Origin: JAKAXG01 sp035702985
Lineage (GTDB): Bacteria > Actinomycetota > Acidimicrobiia > Acidimicrobiales > Palsa-688
DNA length: 54,863 nucleotides
Assembly: GCA_035702985.1 (NCBI GenBank)
Contig: DASSZD010000014.1
Coordinates: forward strand, 1 to 54,863
Direction: 5' to 3'
Shown: positions 32,527 through 40,606 of the stretch, in pieces
How positions within the stretch are numbered: position 1 is the first letter of the stretch
Layout: every line of letters starts with the position of its first letter
Made by a program: the position numbers and the translations under genes
Notes under the pieces: generated by a model
What the model saw: only the letters and a program-made list of their open reading frames with translations
What the model was told of the DNA's origin: nothing
The model's database searches: none

Positions 32527-32696
32527 AGAACCGGTCGATTGGCTCACGCCCCGGGGCCGATATCACCACCTGTGGCGTACGCAATGTCATCACCGGTCGG
32601 GCACCTGGCCGTCGCCGGTCCGGTAGAGCACGGACCCGGACGGGGCCCGGCCCTGCGGGCAGTTCCCGGGCCGCGCCGCTCCGGGGGTGGCCGGGT

Positions 32697-35600
32697 ATGA
32701 AGCCCGACACCTCCGGCTCCTCCGCCGATCCGGGCCGTCCGGCCCCGACCCGGAGCCGCCGGCAGTGGGGGCACGACAAGCGGTCCAAACCGCTGCCGGT
32801 TTTGGCGCCTCCCATCAGCGACCGCCGTATCGGGATGGCCCGCCTGGCCCTGATCGTGACCGTGCTGGCCTGGACCGGGTACCTGATCACGTGGATCTTC
32901 GGGGACCTGCTCTCCGGGCGTCAGTCGTCGGCCGTGGCCCGGACCGAGGCCATCGTCTACCTGCTGATCGTCACCACCCTCACCGCCTCGACGGTGGCGT
33001 ACCTGTTGAGCCGGCTCGGCTTCTTCTACCGGTCCCGGGGCCATCACCGGGCCGCTCGGGCCGTGCTGGAGGACTTCTACAGCCGCACCGCACCCAGCCT
33101 CACCGTCCTGGTGCCTTCGTACCAGGAGGACGCCCGGGTGGTCCGCAACACGCTGCTGTCCGCCGCCCTGCAGGAGTACCCCGAGACCCGCATCGTGTTG
33201 TTGATAGACGATCCTCCCGTCCCGAGAAGCCGGCGGGCCTACGACCTGCTGGCCGCCGCTGAGGCGCTCCCCAGGGAGATCGAGGAGCTGCTGGCTCGGC
33301 CCGCCGCCCGCTTCGCCCGGGCTCTGTCCGACTTCGACGCCGCCCATGTGGGGCGGGACGAGGTCGGCAGCGCCGGGGTGGCGAGACTGGCCGGGGAGTA
33401 CGAGGCGGCTTCGGGGTGGCTCGAGGAACTGGCGGCCGGCGAGGACGTGGTCGACCATGCCGACGCCTTCCTGGCCAACGAGGTCATCCGCCGGCTGGCC
33501 GATGACCTGGCCGCGGTGGGCCTGGCCCTGCGCCAGGCATCGGAGGAGGGAGCCACCCTCCCCCGGGCCCGGGCCCGGCAGCTGCACCAGCGGCTGGCCT
33601 GGACGTTCCGCGCCGAAGTGACGTCCTTCCAGCGCAAGAAGTACTCGTCGTTGTCGCACGAGCCCAACAAGGCCATGAACCTCAACAGCTACATCGGCCT
33701 CATGGGCGGCAGCTACCGGGAGGTCCAGACGGCTGGCGGACCGGCCCTGGTCCCGGTCGGGCGGGGCAGCGCCGACGTGACGGTGCCCGATCCCGACTAC
33801 GTGCTCACCTTGGACGCCGACAGCGTCCTGCTGCCGGAGTACTGCCTCAGGCTGGTGCACCTCCTCGAGCAGCAGGAGCACCGCCGGGTGGCCATCGCCC
33901 AGACGCCCTACAGCTCGTTCCCGGGTTCGGCGACCCGACTGGAACGGATCGCCGGGGCCACGACCGACCTTCAGCACATCGTCCACCAGGGGCTCACCTA
34001 CTACGACGCCACCTTCTGGGTGGGAGCCAACGCGGTGATCCGCAAGAAGGCCCTCGACGACATCGCCGTCACCTCCTATCTGGGGGACTGGGAGATCCGC
34101 ACCTACATCCAGGACCGGACCGTCATCGAGGACACCGAGTCGACCATCGACCTCGGCATCCACGACTGGCGGTTGTACAACTGCCCGGAGCGCCTCAGCT
34201 ATAGCGCCACGCCGCCGGACTTCGGTTCGCTGTCCATCCAGCGACGCCGGTGGGCGACGGGAGGCCTGCTGATCCTGGCCAAGCTGCACCGCCGGACCCG
34301 TGCCCGCCGGGCCCGGGGGGAGCGGACCCGCTTCGGCGAGACGTTCCTCCGGTGGAACTACATGGCTTCGATCACCTGGAGCTCGCTCAGCCTGCTGATC
34401 CTCCTGGCTTTCCCATTCGACGCCACCCTCATCAGCCCGTGGCTGTTCCTGGTGGCCCTTCCGTACTTCTGGGCCATGGCGAGCGATCTGCGCTACTGCG
34501 GGTACAAATGGCTGGACGTGGCCCGCATATACGGGTTCAACCTGATCCTTCTCCCGGTGAACCTGGCCGGAGTCGTGGCCACCCTCGTGCAGGCCATCAC
34601 CGCCTCCAAGGCCGCCTTCGCCCGCACCCCGAAAGTCCGGGACCGGACCGTCACCCCGCCCCTGTTCCTGGTATCGCCGTTCGTGCTGGCCGGTCTGGCC
34701 GGGTACACCTTCCTCTACGCCTACCAGCACGGTCGGCGGGAGAACATGGCCTACGCCGCCCTCAACGTGGTCCTCACGCTGTACGCCATCGTGGCGTTCA
34801 TAGGGCTGCGCAACTGCGCCGTCGACGCCTGGGTCCACCTCAAGTCGGTGCTGTACAAGCCGGCCACCCCCCGCCGGCGCTTCCTGCGCCGGCGTCGTAT
34901 CCAGGCCGTACCGCAGGCGGTCACCGTGGATTGGCGGTCGATCCTGCAGGTCAACGACGGGGACCCGCCCTCGTGGCCGTCCTCACCCCGGGAGCTGCTC
35001 ATGGTGGGCCCGCAAGGGGCCGTGGGGGGCATACCCGAGCCCACCGAGTTCCGGACGGTCTTCCAGCCCATCGTGGACCTGGAATCCGGGACGGTCGCCG
35101 GCTACGAGGCCCTGACCCGCTTCCACGACGGGTCCAGCACCGAGCGTCGCATCGCCGATGCGGTGGCGGCCGGCGTCGGGGTGGGCATCGAGGAGGTGCT
35201 CGTGCGGGCAGCCCTGCAGGCAGCCGAGACGCTGCCGGCGGGGGCGATGGTGGCGGTCAAGGCGTCCCCGCGCCTGCTCGAGGCCAACCGGTCCGTACGC
35301 GAGCTGATATCCGCCGCCGGCCGACCGGTGCTGGTCGAGGTGACCGAGCCGTCGACCAGCGATCTGACCCCCGAGCTGCGCCGCCTCGGCGGGATCCTGC
35401 CGGTCAACGCCGCAATCGCCCTCGAACACGCCGGACTGGGCCACAAGACCCTCGCCGCGCTGGTGGAGCTGCATCCCGACTACGTCAAGCTGAGCCGGAC
35501 CACCGTGAGCGGTATCGGGGAGGATCGGGCCCGGCGGGCTCAGGTGGTCACCCTCGCGCAGGTGGCGCAGGAGTGCGGCTGCCGGGTGATCGCCACCGGG

Positions 35601-35699
35601 ATCGAATCGGAATCCGACCGCGACGCCCTGTGCGGGATCGGCGTCGAGCTCGGTCAGGGTTATCTGCTCGGTCGTCCGGAGGAGCTGGTCGGTGCCTGA
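32697..35699 (+). CDS. Membrane GT2 polysaccharide synthase fused to a degenerate C-terminal EAL domain
   Basis: A 1000-residue protein. Two N-terminal helices (about 47-68, 84-106) precede a processive GT2 domain with LTVLVPSYQED (135-145), a DD at 171-172, HEPNKAMNLN (321-330), DxD in LDADS (373-375), VIEDTE (477-481) and QRRRW (515-519), as in cellulose/chitin/hyaluronan synthases. A helical insert of about 150 residues separates the first strands from the acceptor region. About five helices (554-704) follow. Residues 783-996 are an EAL domain that keeps GYEAL and VEVTE but has VAVKASP for the Asn motif, LEHAGLGH for DDFGTGYS, KLS for KLD and ATGIE for AEGVE, so it is unlikely to hydrolyse c-di-GMP. 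No PilZ domain is present. The stop overlaps the GH18 gene start by eight bases. The start at ATG 32697 is my choice; Met47 (32835) is possible. Confidence 0.9.
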   Translation: MKPDTSGSSADPGRPAPTRSRRQWGHDKRSKPLPVLAPPISDRRIGMARLALIVTVLAWTGYLITWIFGDLLSGRQSSAVARTEAIVYLLIVTTLTASTVAYLLSRLGFFYRSRGHHRAARAVLEDFYSRTAPSLTVLVPSYQEDARVVRNTLLSAALQEYPETRIVLLIDDPPVPRSRRAYDLLAAAEALPREIEELLARPAARFARALSDFDAAHVGRDEVGSAGVARLAGEYEAASGWLEELAAGEDVVDHADAFLANEVIRRLADDLAAVGLALRQASEEGATLPRARARQLHQRLAWTFRAEVTSFQRKKYSSLSHEPNKAMNLNSYIGLMGGSYREVQTAGGPALVPVGRGSADVTVPDPDYVLTLDADSVLLPEYCLRLVHLLEQQEHRRVAIAQTPYSSFPGSATRLERIAGATTDLQHIVHQGLTYYDATFWVGANAVIRKKALDDIAVTSYLGDWEIRTYIQDRTVIEDTESTIDLGIHDWRLYNCPERLSYSATPPDFGSLSIQRRRWATGGLLILAKLHRRTRARRARGERTRFGETFLRWNYMASITWSSLSLLILLAFPFDATLISPWLFLVALPYFWAMASDLRYCGYKWLDVARIYGFNLILLPVNLAGVVATLVQAITASKAAFARTPKVRDRTVTPPLFLVSPFVLAGLAGYTFLYAYQHGRRENMAYAALNVVLTLYAIVAFIGLRNCAVDAWVHLKSVLYKPATPRRRFLRRRRIQAVPQAVTVDWRSILQVNDGDPPSWPSSPRELLMVGPQGAVGGIPEPTEFRTVFQPIVDLESGTVAGYEALTRFHDGSSTERRIADAVAAGVGVGIEEVLVRAALQAAETLPAGAMVAVKASPRLLEANRSVRELISAAGRPVLVEVTEPSTSDLTPELRRLGGILPVNAAIALEHAGLGHKTLAALVELHPDYVKLSRTTVSGIGEDRARRAQVVTLAQVAQECGCRVIATGIESESDRDALCGIGVELGQGYLLGRPEELVGA

Positions 35700-37269
35700 T
35701 TCCAGGATGGTGCACGGGACCGACGGCCAGCGGCCGGTGTTCGAGGAGGAACCGGAGCAGAGGCTGTCGCTGGTGCGGGTGTTCATGGCGCTCCTCCTGG
35801 TCGCCGGTGTGGCGTACGGAGCCTTCGAGGGCGTGCGTTCGAAGCTGGCGCCGATAGCGGCGTCCACGTCGGTCAGCTGGTTCGCCCCCTACGTGGACGT
35901 CACCCTCACCCCGACGTACTCTTTCCAGAGCCCCGGTTCCAACCCGGCCGCGCAGACGGTGCTGGGTTTCGTGGTCGCCACCCCGGGCTCGCCGTGCACC
36001 CCCAGCTGGGGGGCCGTCGACTCGCTGCCGCAGGCGGACCAGTCGATCGCGTTGAGCGCCCGGGTGGCCGAGCTGGAGCAGCAGGGGGCGCGGGCCATCG
36101 TGTCGTTCGGGGGGAGGAGCAACACGGATCTCGCCGTCGGCTGCAAGGACAGCTCGTCCCTGGTCCAGGCCTACCAGTCCGTGATCGACCGCTACCACCT
36201 GCACACCATCGACCTCGACGTCGAGGGGACCGCCCTGGACGATCTGTCGGCCACCCGGCGGCGGGCGGCCGCCATCCGCCAGCTCCAGCTGGACGCCCAG
36301 CGCCACCACACCAGCCTCGGCGTGTGGCTGACCCTGCCGGTGGAGCCGACCGGACTCCAGGACAACGCGCTGTCGGTGCTCGACAGCATGCTGTCCGCCC
36401 GGGTGGACCTGGCCGGGGTCAACATCCTGGCCATGGACTTCGGCCATGCCCCCTCGGGTGGATCCATGATCGACCCGGTCGAACGGGCCGCCACCGCCGC
36501 CCAGGGCCAGCTGGCGGACCAGTTCCGCAGCTATGGGGTGGTCGAGACGTCCCGGCAGGTGTGGCAGCGGATCGGGATCACCGTCATGATCGGCCAGAAC
36601 GACGTGGCCGGTGAAAGGTTCACCACCGCCGACGCCCGCTCCCTCCTGGCGTTCGTCAACCAGAGGAACGTGGGCCGGGTGTCGATGTGGTCGCTCAACC
36701 GCGACGTCCAGTGCGGCTCGACCTTCGCCCAGGTGGGCCTCAACTCCAACACCTGCAGCGGCACCCCGCAGGCTGCGCTGGAGTTCTCCCGGACGTTCAG
36801 CGCGCTGGGTGGCAAGTCGTCGGGCACATCCGTCGCCCCGGCTCTGCCGCCCCAGCCGGACACCGATCCGGCGGCCGCCCCGTTCCCGCTGTGGGCCCCG
36901 GACTCCTCCTACCAGTCCGGCTACAAGGTGGTCCGCGACGGCTACATCTACCAGGCCAAGTGGTACAACACCGGTCAGGACCCCGGCCAGCAGGTCCAGT
37001 ACTCGTGGCAGTCGCCGTGGGAGCTGCTGGGACCGGTACTGCCCGGCGACCACGCCCCGACCCTCCCCACGCTGCCCGCCGGGACCTACCCCTCCTGGTC
37101 GACGTCGGCCGGCTACCACGCCGGCGACCGGGTGCTCTACAACGGGCTCGGCTACGCCGCCAAGTGGGCCAACCAGGGCGCCAGCCCCCAGGAGGCGGTG
37201 CTGGATCCGGCCGGCTCCCCGTGGCGGGCCCTCTACACCATCCCGGGCGAGCCGACCGGCGGCGGCTGA
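35692..37269 (+). CDS. Membrane-anchored GH18-like glycosidase with two chitin-binding (CBM5/12-like) modules
   Basis: A 525-residue protein. A cytosolic N-terminal tail and a single helix (LSLVRVFMALLLVAGVAYGAF, about 27-46) act as an uncleaved anchor. The GH18-like barrel follows: SWFAPYVDVT, ARAIVSFGGRSN, the active-site motif HTIDLDVEG with Asp174, Asp176 and acid/base Glu178, LGVWLTLPVEP and GVNILAMDFG, VSMWSLNRD. Two short aromatic repeats at about 402-451 and 468-517 (LWAPDSSYQSGYKVVRDGYIY, AKWYNTGQDP; then a second with YPSWSTSAGYHAGDRVLYNG, AKWANQG) are chitin-binding type 3 modules. The GTG start behind GGAGGAG overlaps the synthase stop by eight bases, so the two are translationally coupled. 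It would act outside the cell on a beta-1,4-GlcNAc-like glycan. Confidence 0.88.
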   Translation: MPDSRMVHGTDGQRPVFEEEPEQRLSLVRVFMALLLVAGVAYGAFEGVRSKLAPIAASTSVSWFAPYVDVTLTPTYSFQSPGSNPAAQTVLGFVVATPGSPCTPSWGAVDSLPQADQSIALSARVAELEQQGARAIVSFGGRSNTDLAVGCKDSSSLVQAYQSVIDRYHLHTIDLDVEGTALDDLSATRRRAAAIRQLQLDAQRHHTSLGVWLTLPVEPTGLQDNALSVLDSMLSARVDLAGVNILAMDFGHAPSGGSMIDPVERAATAAQGQLADQFRSYGVVETSRQVWQRIGITVMIGQNDVAGERFTTADARSLLAFVNQRNVGRVSMWSLNRDVQCGSTFAQVGLNSNTCSGTPQAALEFSRTFSALGGKSSGTSVAPALPPQPDTDPAAAPFPLWAPDSSYQSGYKVVRDGYIYQAKWYNTGQDPGQQVQYSWQSPWELLGPVLPGDHAPTLPTLPAGTYPSWSTSAGYHAGDRVLYNGLGYAAKWANQGASPQEAVLDPAGSPWRALYTIPGEPTGGG

Positions 37270-37297
37270 CCCCGGCGCCGGCTGACCCCGGCACCGG
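37264..37297. repeat. Duplicated stop-codon context after the GH18 gene
   Basis: GGCTGACCCCGGC-CCGG occurs twice in tandem; the first copy includes the TGA stop at 37267-37269. The 16-mer CTGACCCCGGCGCCGG is the same as that downstream of the GGDEF gene. Confidence 0.65.
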
Positions 37298-37398
37298 CGC
37301 CCGCCGGCGGGTCCTAAGCCTCTGTCGCGGTGACGGGCCGGCTGGTTGGCTGCGGGGGATCGGATGCTGGCGAGAGGCTGGCGACGGGAGGGAAACCG

Positions 37399-38943
37399 AT
37401 GCCCGAGCGTGCTGATGTGGTCGTGGTCGGAGCCGGTCTGGGCGGGTTGGCGGCGGCGGTGGCCGCCGCCGGTCAGGGCCGGCAGGTCGTGGTGCTGGAA
37501 CAGGGGGACAACCCGGGCGGGTACGCCACATGCTTCCAGCGAGGGCCGTACCGCTTCGACGCCAGCCTCCACGCCCTCAACGGCCTGGCTCCGGGCGGCG
37601 GGGTGGACGGGCTGTACCACGACCTGGGCATCTGGTCCCGGCTGACCCTGCAGCGGCTGGATCCGCTGTACATGGCCCGCTTCCCCGATCGCGACGTCCT
37701 GGCTCCCGCCGACCGGTTCCGTTACGAGTCGGAGCTGATCCGCTGCTTCCCGGACCAGTTGCAGGGCATCCGGGCGCTGCTCGACGTCCAGATCGCCGCC
37801 CACTCCGACGCCCGCCGGATGGCGGAGGACCACGCCGCCGGCCGGACCGGGTCCGGGAGCGACTTCGCCGCCCGCTATCCCGCCCTGACCCGCTTGAGCG
37901 GGGAGACGGCCGAACAGACCATGGCCCGCCACGTCCCCGACCCACAGGCCCGGGCCGCGCTGGGAGCCCTGTGGGTCTACCTGGGCCTGCCTCCGTCCCG
38001 GCTGTCGAGCCTGGTCCACGCCGTGGCCGTCGCCAGCTACCACGACTACGGAGGCTGGTATCCCCAGGGCGGGGCGGCGGCTACCAGCCGGGCGCTGGTG
38101 GACTCGCTGTACCAGCGGGGTGGTGACGTCCGTTACGGTCAGAAGGTCACGAAGCTCGAGCTCTCCGACCGCCACGTCACGGCTGTGCTCACCGAGGGGG
38201 GTCTGCGCATCGAGGCCGACAGCGTCATTTCGAATGCCAGCTCCCTGGCCACCATGCTCACGATGGTCGACCGGGACCATCTGCCCGCCGACTACCTGGA
38301 GCGCCTGGAGCGCCCGGCGCTGTCCTATACGACCGTCAGCGTCTACCTGGGCCTGGACCGGGATCTGTTCGGGGAGCAGGGGCTGCCGCACGAGCTGTTC
38401 ATCTTCCCCGGCTACGACCACGACGCCATCGAGCGGGCGGCCCTCGCCGGGGACTGGGGCCGGGCCAGTCTGGGGATCACCGATTACACCCGGGCGGATC
38501 CGGGGTGCGCCCCGGCCGGCCACGCCGCCGTCGTCATCAGCACCGGGGCTTCCTGGAACTACGAGAACATCTGGGGCACGGGCGGGGATCTCAGCGGCTA
38601 CCACACCAATCCCCGCTATCTGGCCGTCAAGAGCCGGGTGGCCGACGCGCTGATCTCCGCCGCCGACCGGCACCTGCCCGGACTGGCCGGGTCCATCCGC
38701 CACCTGGAGGTGTCGACGCCGCTGACCAACTGGGCCTATACGGCCAACCCCCGCGGGGCCATCGAGGGCTACGAGAACACCCCCGAGAACAGCGGTCTGG
38801 GCTGGTTGCCGCAGGAAACCCCCATCCGCAACCTCTTCCTGGCCGGGGCGTGGACCAACAGCGGCGGCCAGAACCCCGCCATCCAGTCCGGCGTGTCGGC
38901 CGCCGCGTTGGCGCTGCGGTCGGCGCCGGCGCCGTCCGCCTGA
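37399..38943 (+). CDS. NAD(P)/FAD-dependent oxidoreductase, phytoene desaturase / retinol saturase-like
   Basis: A 514-residue flavoprotein. The N-terminal FAD fold is VVVVGAGLGGLAAAVAAAG then VVVLEQGDNPGGYATCFQRG, followed by YRFDASLHALNG. Mid-protein has GGWYPQGGAAATSRALVDSL, DVRYGQKVTKLEL and ADSVISNAS; the C-terminus has NLFLAGAWTNSGGQNPAIQSGVSAA, which closes the FAD site. This is the CrtI/all-trans-retinol 13,14-reductase type, acting on polyenes or other lipophilic substrates. The ATG at 37399 follows GGGAGGGAAACC. It lies 129 bp after the GH18 gene, so co-transcription is possible but unproven. No other carotenoid genes are here. Confidence 0.88.
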   Translation: MPERADVVVVGAGLGGLAAAVAAAGQGRQVVVLEQGDNPGGYATCFQRGPYRFDASLHALNGLAPGGGVDGLYHDLGIWSRLTLQRLDPLYMARFPDRDVLAPADRFRYESELIRCFPDQLQGIRALLDVQIAAHSDARRMAEDHAAGRTGSGSDFAARYPALTRLSGETAEQTMARHVPDPQARAALGALWVYLGLPPSRLSSLVHAVAVASYHDYGGWYPQGGAAATSRALVDSLYQRGGDVRYGQKVTKLELSDRHVTAVLTEGGLRIEADSVISNASSLATMLTMVDRDHLPADYLERLERPALSYTTVSVYLGLDRDLFGEQGLPHELFIFPGYDHDAIERAALAGDWGRASLGITDYTRADPGCAPAGHAAVVISTGASWNYENIWGTGGDLSGYHTNPRYLAVKSRVADALISAADRHLPGLAGSIRHLEVSTPLTNWAYTANPRGAIEGYENTPENSGLGWLPQETPIRNLFLAGAWTNSGGQNPAIQSGVSAAALALRSAPAPSA

Positions 38944-39026
38944 ACCGACCGGCTGATCCCGCCCCCCATAGGCACCGGCGGGGACGCATACTCGCGCTGA
39001 GAGCACCCTTGGGGAGGTGGGAGCCC

Positions 39027-39620
39027 GTGAGAGACAAGTACGTCCCCGTCGCCACCCTTGCCGGCGTCCTGGGGGGGCTGGTGGGACTGGCGGGTCTGGC
39101 CGGATGCGGCAGCTCATCCCGGGTGACCAGCCCGACCAGCGTCCCGATCACCGCCGCCAGCCCGACCGGATCGTCCAGTTCGGCCGGCGCGTCGAGCGGG
39201 GCCACCCCGAAGGGCGTGGTGGGTACCGAGACCACCGGGTACGGGACCGTCCTCGAGTCCAACGGCAAGACCCTGTACCTCCTCACGGCGGACACGCCGA
39301 CCAGCAGCAAGTGCACCGACAGCGGGTGCACAGCCGTATGGCCGCCGCTGACCGGCACGGCCACCGCCGGATCCGGCGTCAGGGCCTCCATGCTCGGCCA
39401 CCTGAGCCTGCCGGACGGCACCCAGCAGGTCACCTACGGAGGTCACCCGCTGTACTTCTACGTGGGCGACGGTGGCGCCGGCCAGACCAACGGGCAGGGG
39501 ATCACCAGCTTCGGCGGCACGTGGTACGTGGTGTCGGCCTCGACCGGCCAGGCCGTCACCAAGACTGTCCCCGCCGGCTCCGGCTCCTCCACCACCAGTT
39601 CGGGCTCCGGCGGCTACTAG
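39027..39620 (+). CDS. COG4315-type secreted lipoprotein
   Basis: A 197-residue lipoprotein: signal VPVATLAGVLGGLVGLAGLAGC with Cys27, a Ser/Thr/Pro linker, then two repeats of the family motif, KTLYLLTADTPTSSKC...CTAVWPPL and HPLYFYVGDGGAGQTNGQG...GTWYVVS. These proteins of unknown function are common on actinobacterial surfaces. The GTG at 39027 has GGAGGTGGGAG upstream; a CATACT about 36 bases before it may be a -10. The C-terminal tail is Ser/Thr/Gly-rich. Confidence 0.88.
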   Translation: MRDKYVPVATLAGVLGGLVGLAGLAGCGSSSRVTSPTSVPITAASPTGSSSSAGASSGATPKGVVGTETTGYGTVLESNGKTLYLLTADTPTSSKCTDSGCTAVWPPLTGTATAGSGVRASMLGHLSLPDGTQQVTYGGHPLYFYVGDGGAGQTNGQGITSFGGTWYVVSASTGQAVTKTVPAGSGSSTTSSGSGGY

Positions 39621-39754
39621 ACCGGGACCGGGCGGCGGGGCCCTCCCCGCCCCTGAGCCTCCCCGCCCCTGAGCCTCTGCGTCCCTAAGATCGTGGCGGT
39701 GCACCGAGGGATAGCGACAGACGCCGGGCCGGCTCGGCGGCTGCCGGCCGAGTC

Positions 39755-40045
39755 GTGATCGAGATCACCCGCTTCCGGCTGGCGGACGGGGCGGATGAGG
39801 CCGGCTTCCTGGTCGCAGACGCCCGGCTGCAGTCGGAGTTCGCCTACCAGCAGGCCGGACTGATGCGCCGGACCACCGCCCGGTCCGGCGATGGCGAGTG
39901 GGTGGTCATCGACATCTGGCGATCCGCCGCTGACGCTGAAGCATGCGATGGCCGGTGGGACAGTGATCCGGTGGTGCAGGAGTTCCGGTCGTACATCGAG
40001 GCGGGGTCCCTGCGCTCCGATCGTTACCTGGAGCTGGGCGGTTAG
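39755..40045 (+). CDS. Small dimeric alpha-beta barrel protein (antibiotic monooxygenase-like)
   Basis: A 96-residue protein with a ferredoxin-like pattern: IEITRFRLADGADEAGFLVA, a helix SEFAYQQAGLMRRTTA, GEWVVIDIWRSAADAEACDG and VQEFRSYIEAG. It looks like the ABM/Dabb superfamily that includes small monooxygenases and stress proteins. The GTG at 39755 is assumed. It faces the convergent VOC gene seven bases away. Confidence 0.6.
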   Translation: MIEITRFRLADGADEAGFLVADARLQSEFAYQQAGLMRRTTARSGDGEWVVIDIWRSAADAEACDGRWDSDPVVQEFRSYIEAGSLRSDRYLELGG

Positions 40046-40052
40046 GACGGCG

Positions 40053-40409
40053 TTACTGCTGCACCAGCCCCACCGTGTTGCCCTCGGGGTCGGCGATGGC
40101 GGCGATGGTCGGCCCCTCGGGCAGGTCAACGGGCTCCATCAGGACCTCACCGCCCAGCTCCGCGGCCCGCTCAAGGGTGGCAGCCAGGTCCCGCACCTGC
40201 ACGTACAGGCTGATCCGGGGCCGGTCGCCCTGGCGGATGTGGCCGCCGGGTCCCGGCTCCGGGCCGCCCAGACCGGCCGGTATCGGCCTGATCGGCCCGT
40301 CACCGACCTCCCAGTGGAACAACTCCCGGTAGAAGGTCGCCTGGGCGTTCGCATCCACCGCGGTGATCTCCCAGTGCACCACCGGCCGGGCCCAGTCCGG
40401 TGCCGTCAT
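40053..40409 (-). CDS. VOC family protein (glyoxalase/bleomycin resistance-like)
   Basis: A 118-residue protein with one visible VOC pattern: WARPVVHWEITAVDANAQATFYRELFHWEV, RISLYVQVRDLAATLERAAELGG and the end AIADPEGNTVGLVQQ, where the last Glu/metal-like DPEGN motif is typical. It is probably a dimeric metal-binding lyase, dioxygenase or binding protein. The ATG at 40407-40409 is used. A striking motif cluster lies upstream (40456-40544). Confidence 0.85.
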   Translation of the reverse strand: MTAPDWARPVVHWEITAVDANAQATFYRELFHWEVGDGPIRPIPAGLGGPEPGPGGHIRQGDRPRISLYVQVRDLAATLERAAELGGEVLMEPVDLPEGPTIAAIADPEGNTVGLVQQ

Positions 40410-40455
40410 GACGACAGTGTGCCCCAATCCCGGGGCGCTCGGCTGCGCCCGAGCG

Positions 40456-40544
40456 CGAACTGGTGACAGAAACGGCAACTGGTGCCATGAATCGACATGA
40501 CGTGTAGATTCTTGTCACCAGTTGCATTTTGTGTCACCAGAACG
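40456..40544. repeat. Four copies of a 13-bp motif in nested inverted arrangement
   Basis: Two forward copies, CGAACTGGTGACA (40456-40468) and GCAACTGGTGCCA (40475-40487), face two reverse copies, TGTCACCAGTTGC (40513-40525) and TGTCACCAGAACG (40532-40544). Centre spacings are about 19 bp within each pair. The cluster lies in the 197-bp divergent region between the VOC gene and the beta-propeller gene and is non-coding. It looks like a cooperative operator array. Confidence 0.7.
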
Positions 40545-40606
40545 GGACCGGCTCCCCGGCGTAGAAGTTGCGGTTGATTTCCGGCTCGACCCGCCACTAA
40601 ACGGGC

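Noticed and set aside
32440..32560. c-di-GMP riboswitch upstream of the synthase
   Set aside because: An ACAAACC-like stretch is present, but I could not find the paired elements or conserved core of known c-di-GMP aptamers; kept only as an unexplained structured region.
35043..35687. Active phosphodiesterase in the synthase C-terminus
   Set aside because: The Asn, DD, Lys-Asp and AEGVE motifs needed for metal binding and catalysis are replaced.
35548..39117. 1189-codon minus-strand open frame across the synthase, GH18 and oxidoreductase genes
   Set aside because: It is antisense to three well-supported genes, its product is low-complexity Gly/Arg/Val/His sequence with no domain, and it arises from the G/C third-position bias of the plus strand.
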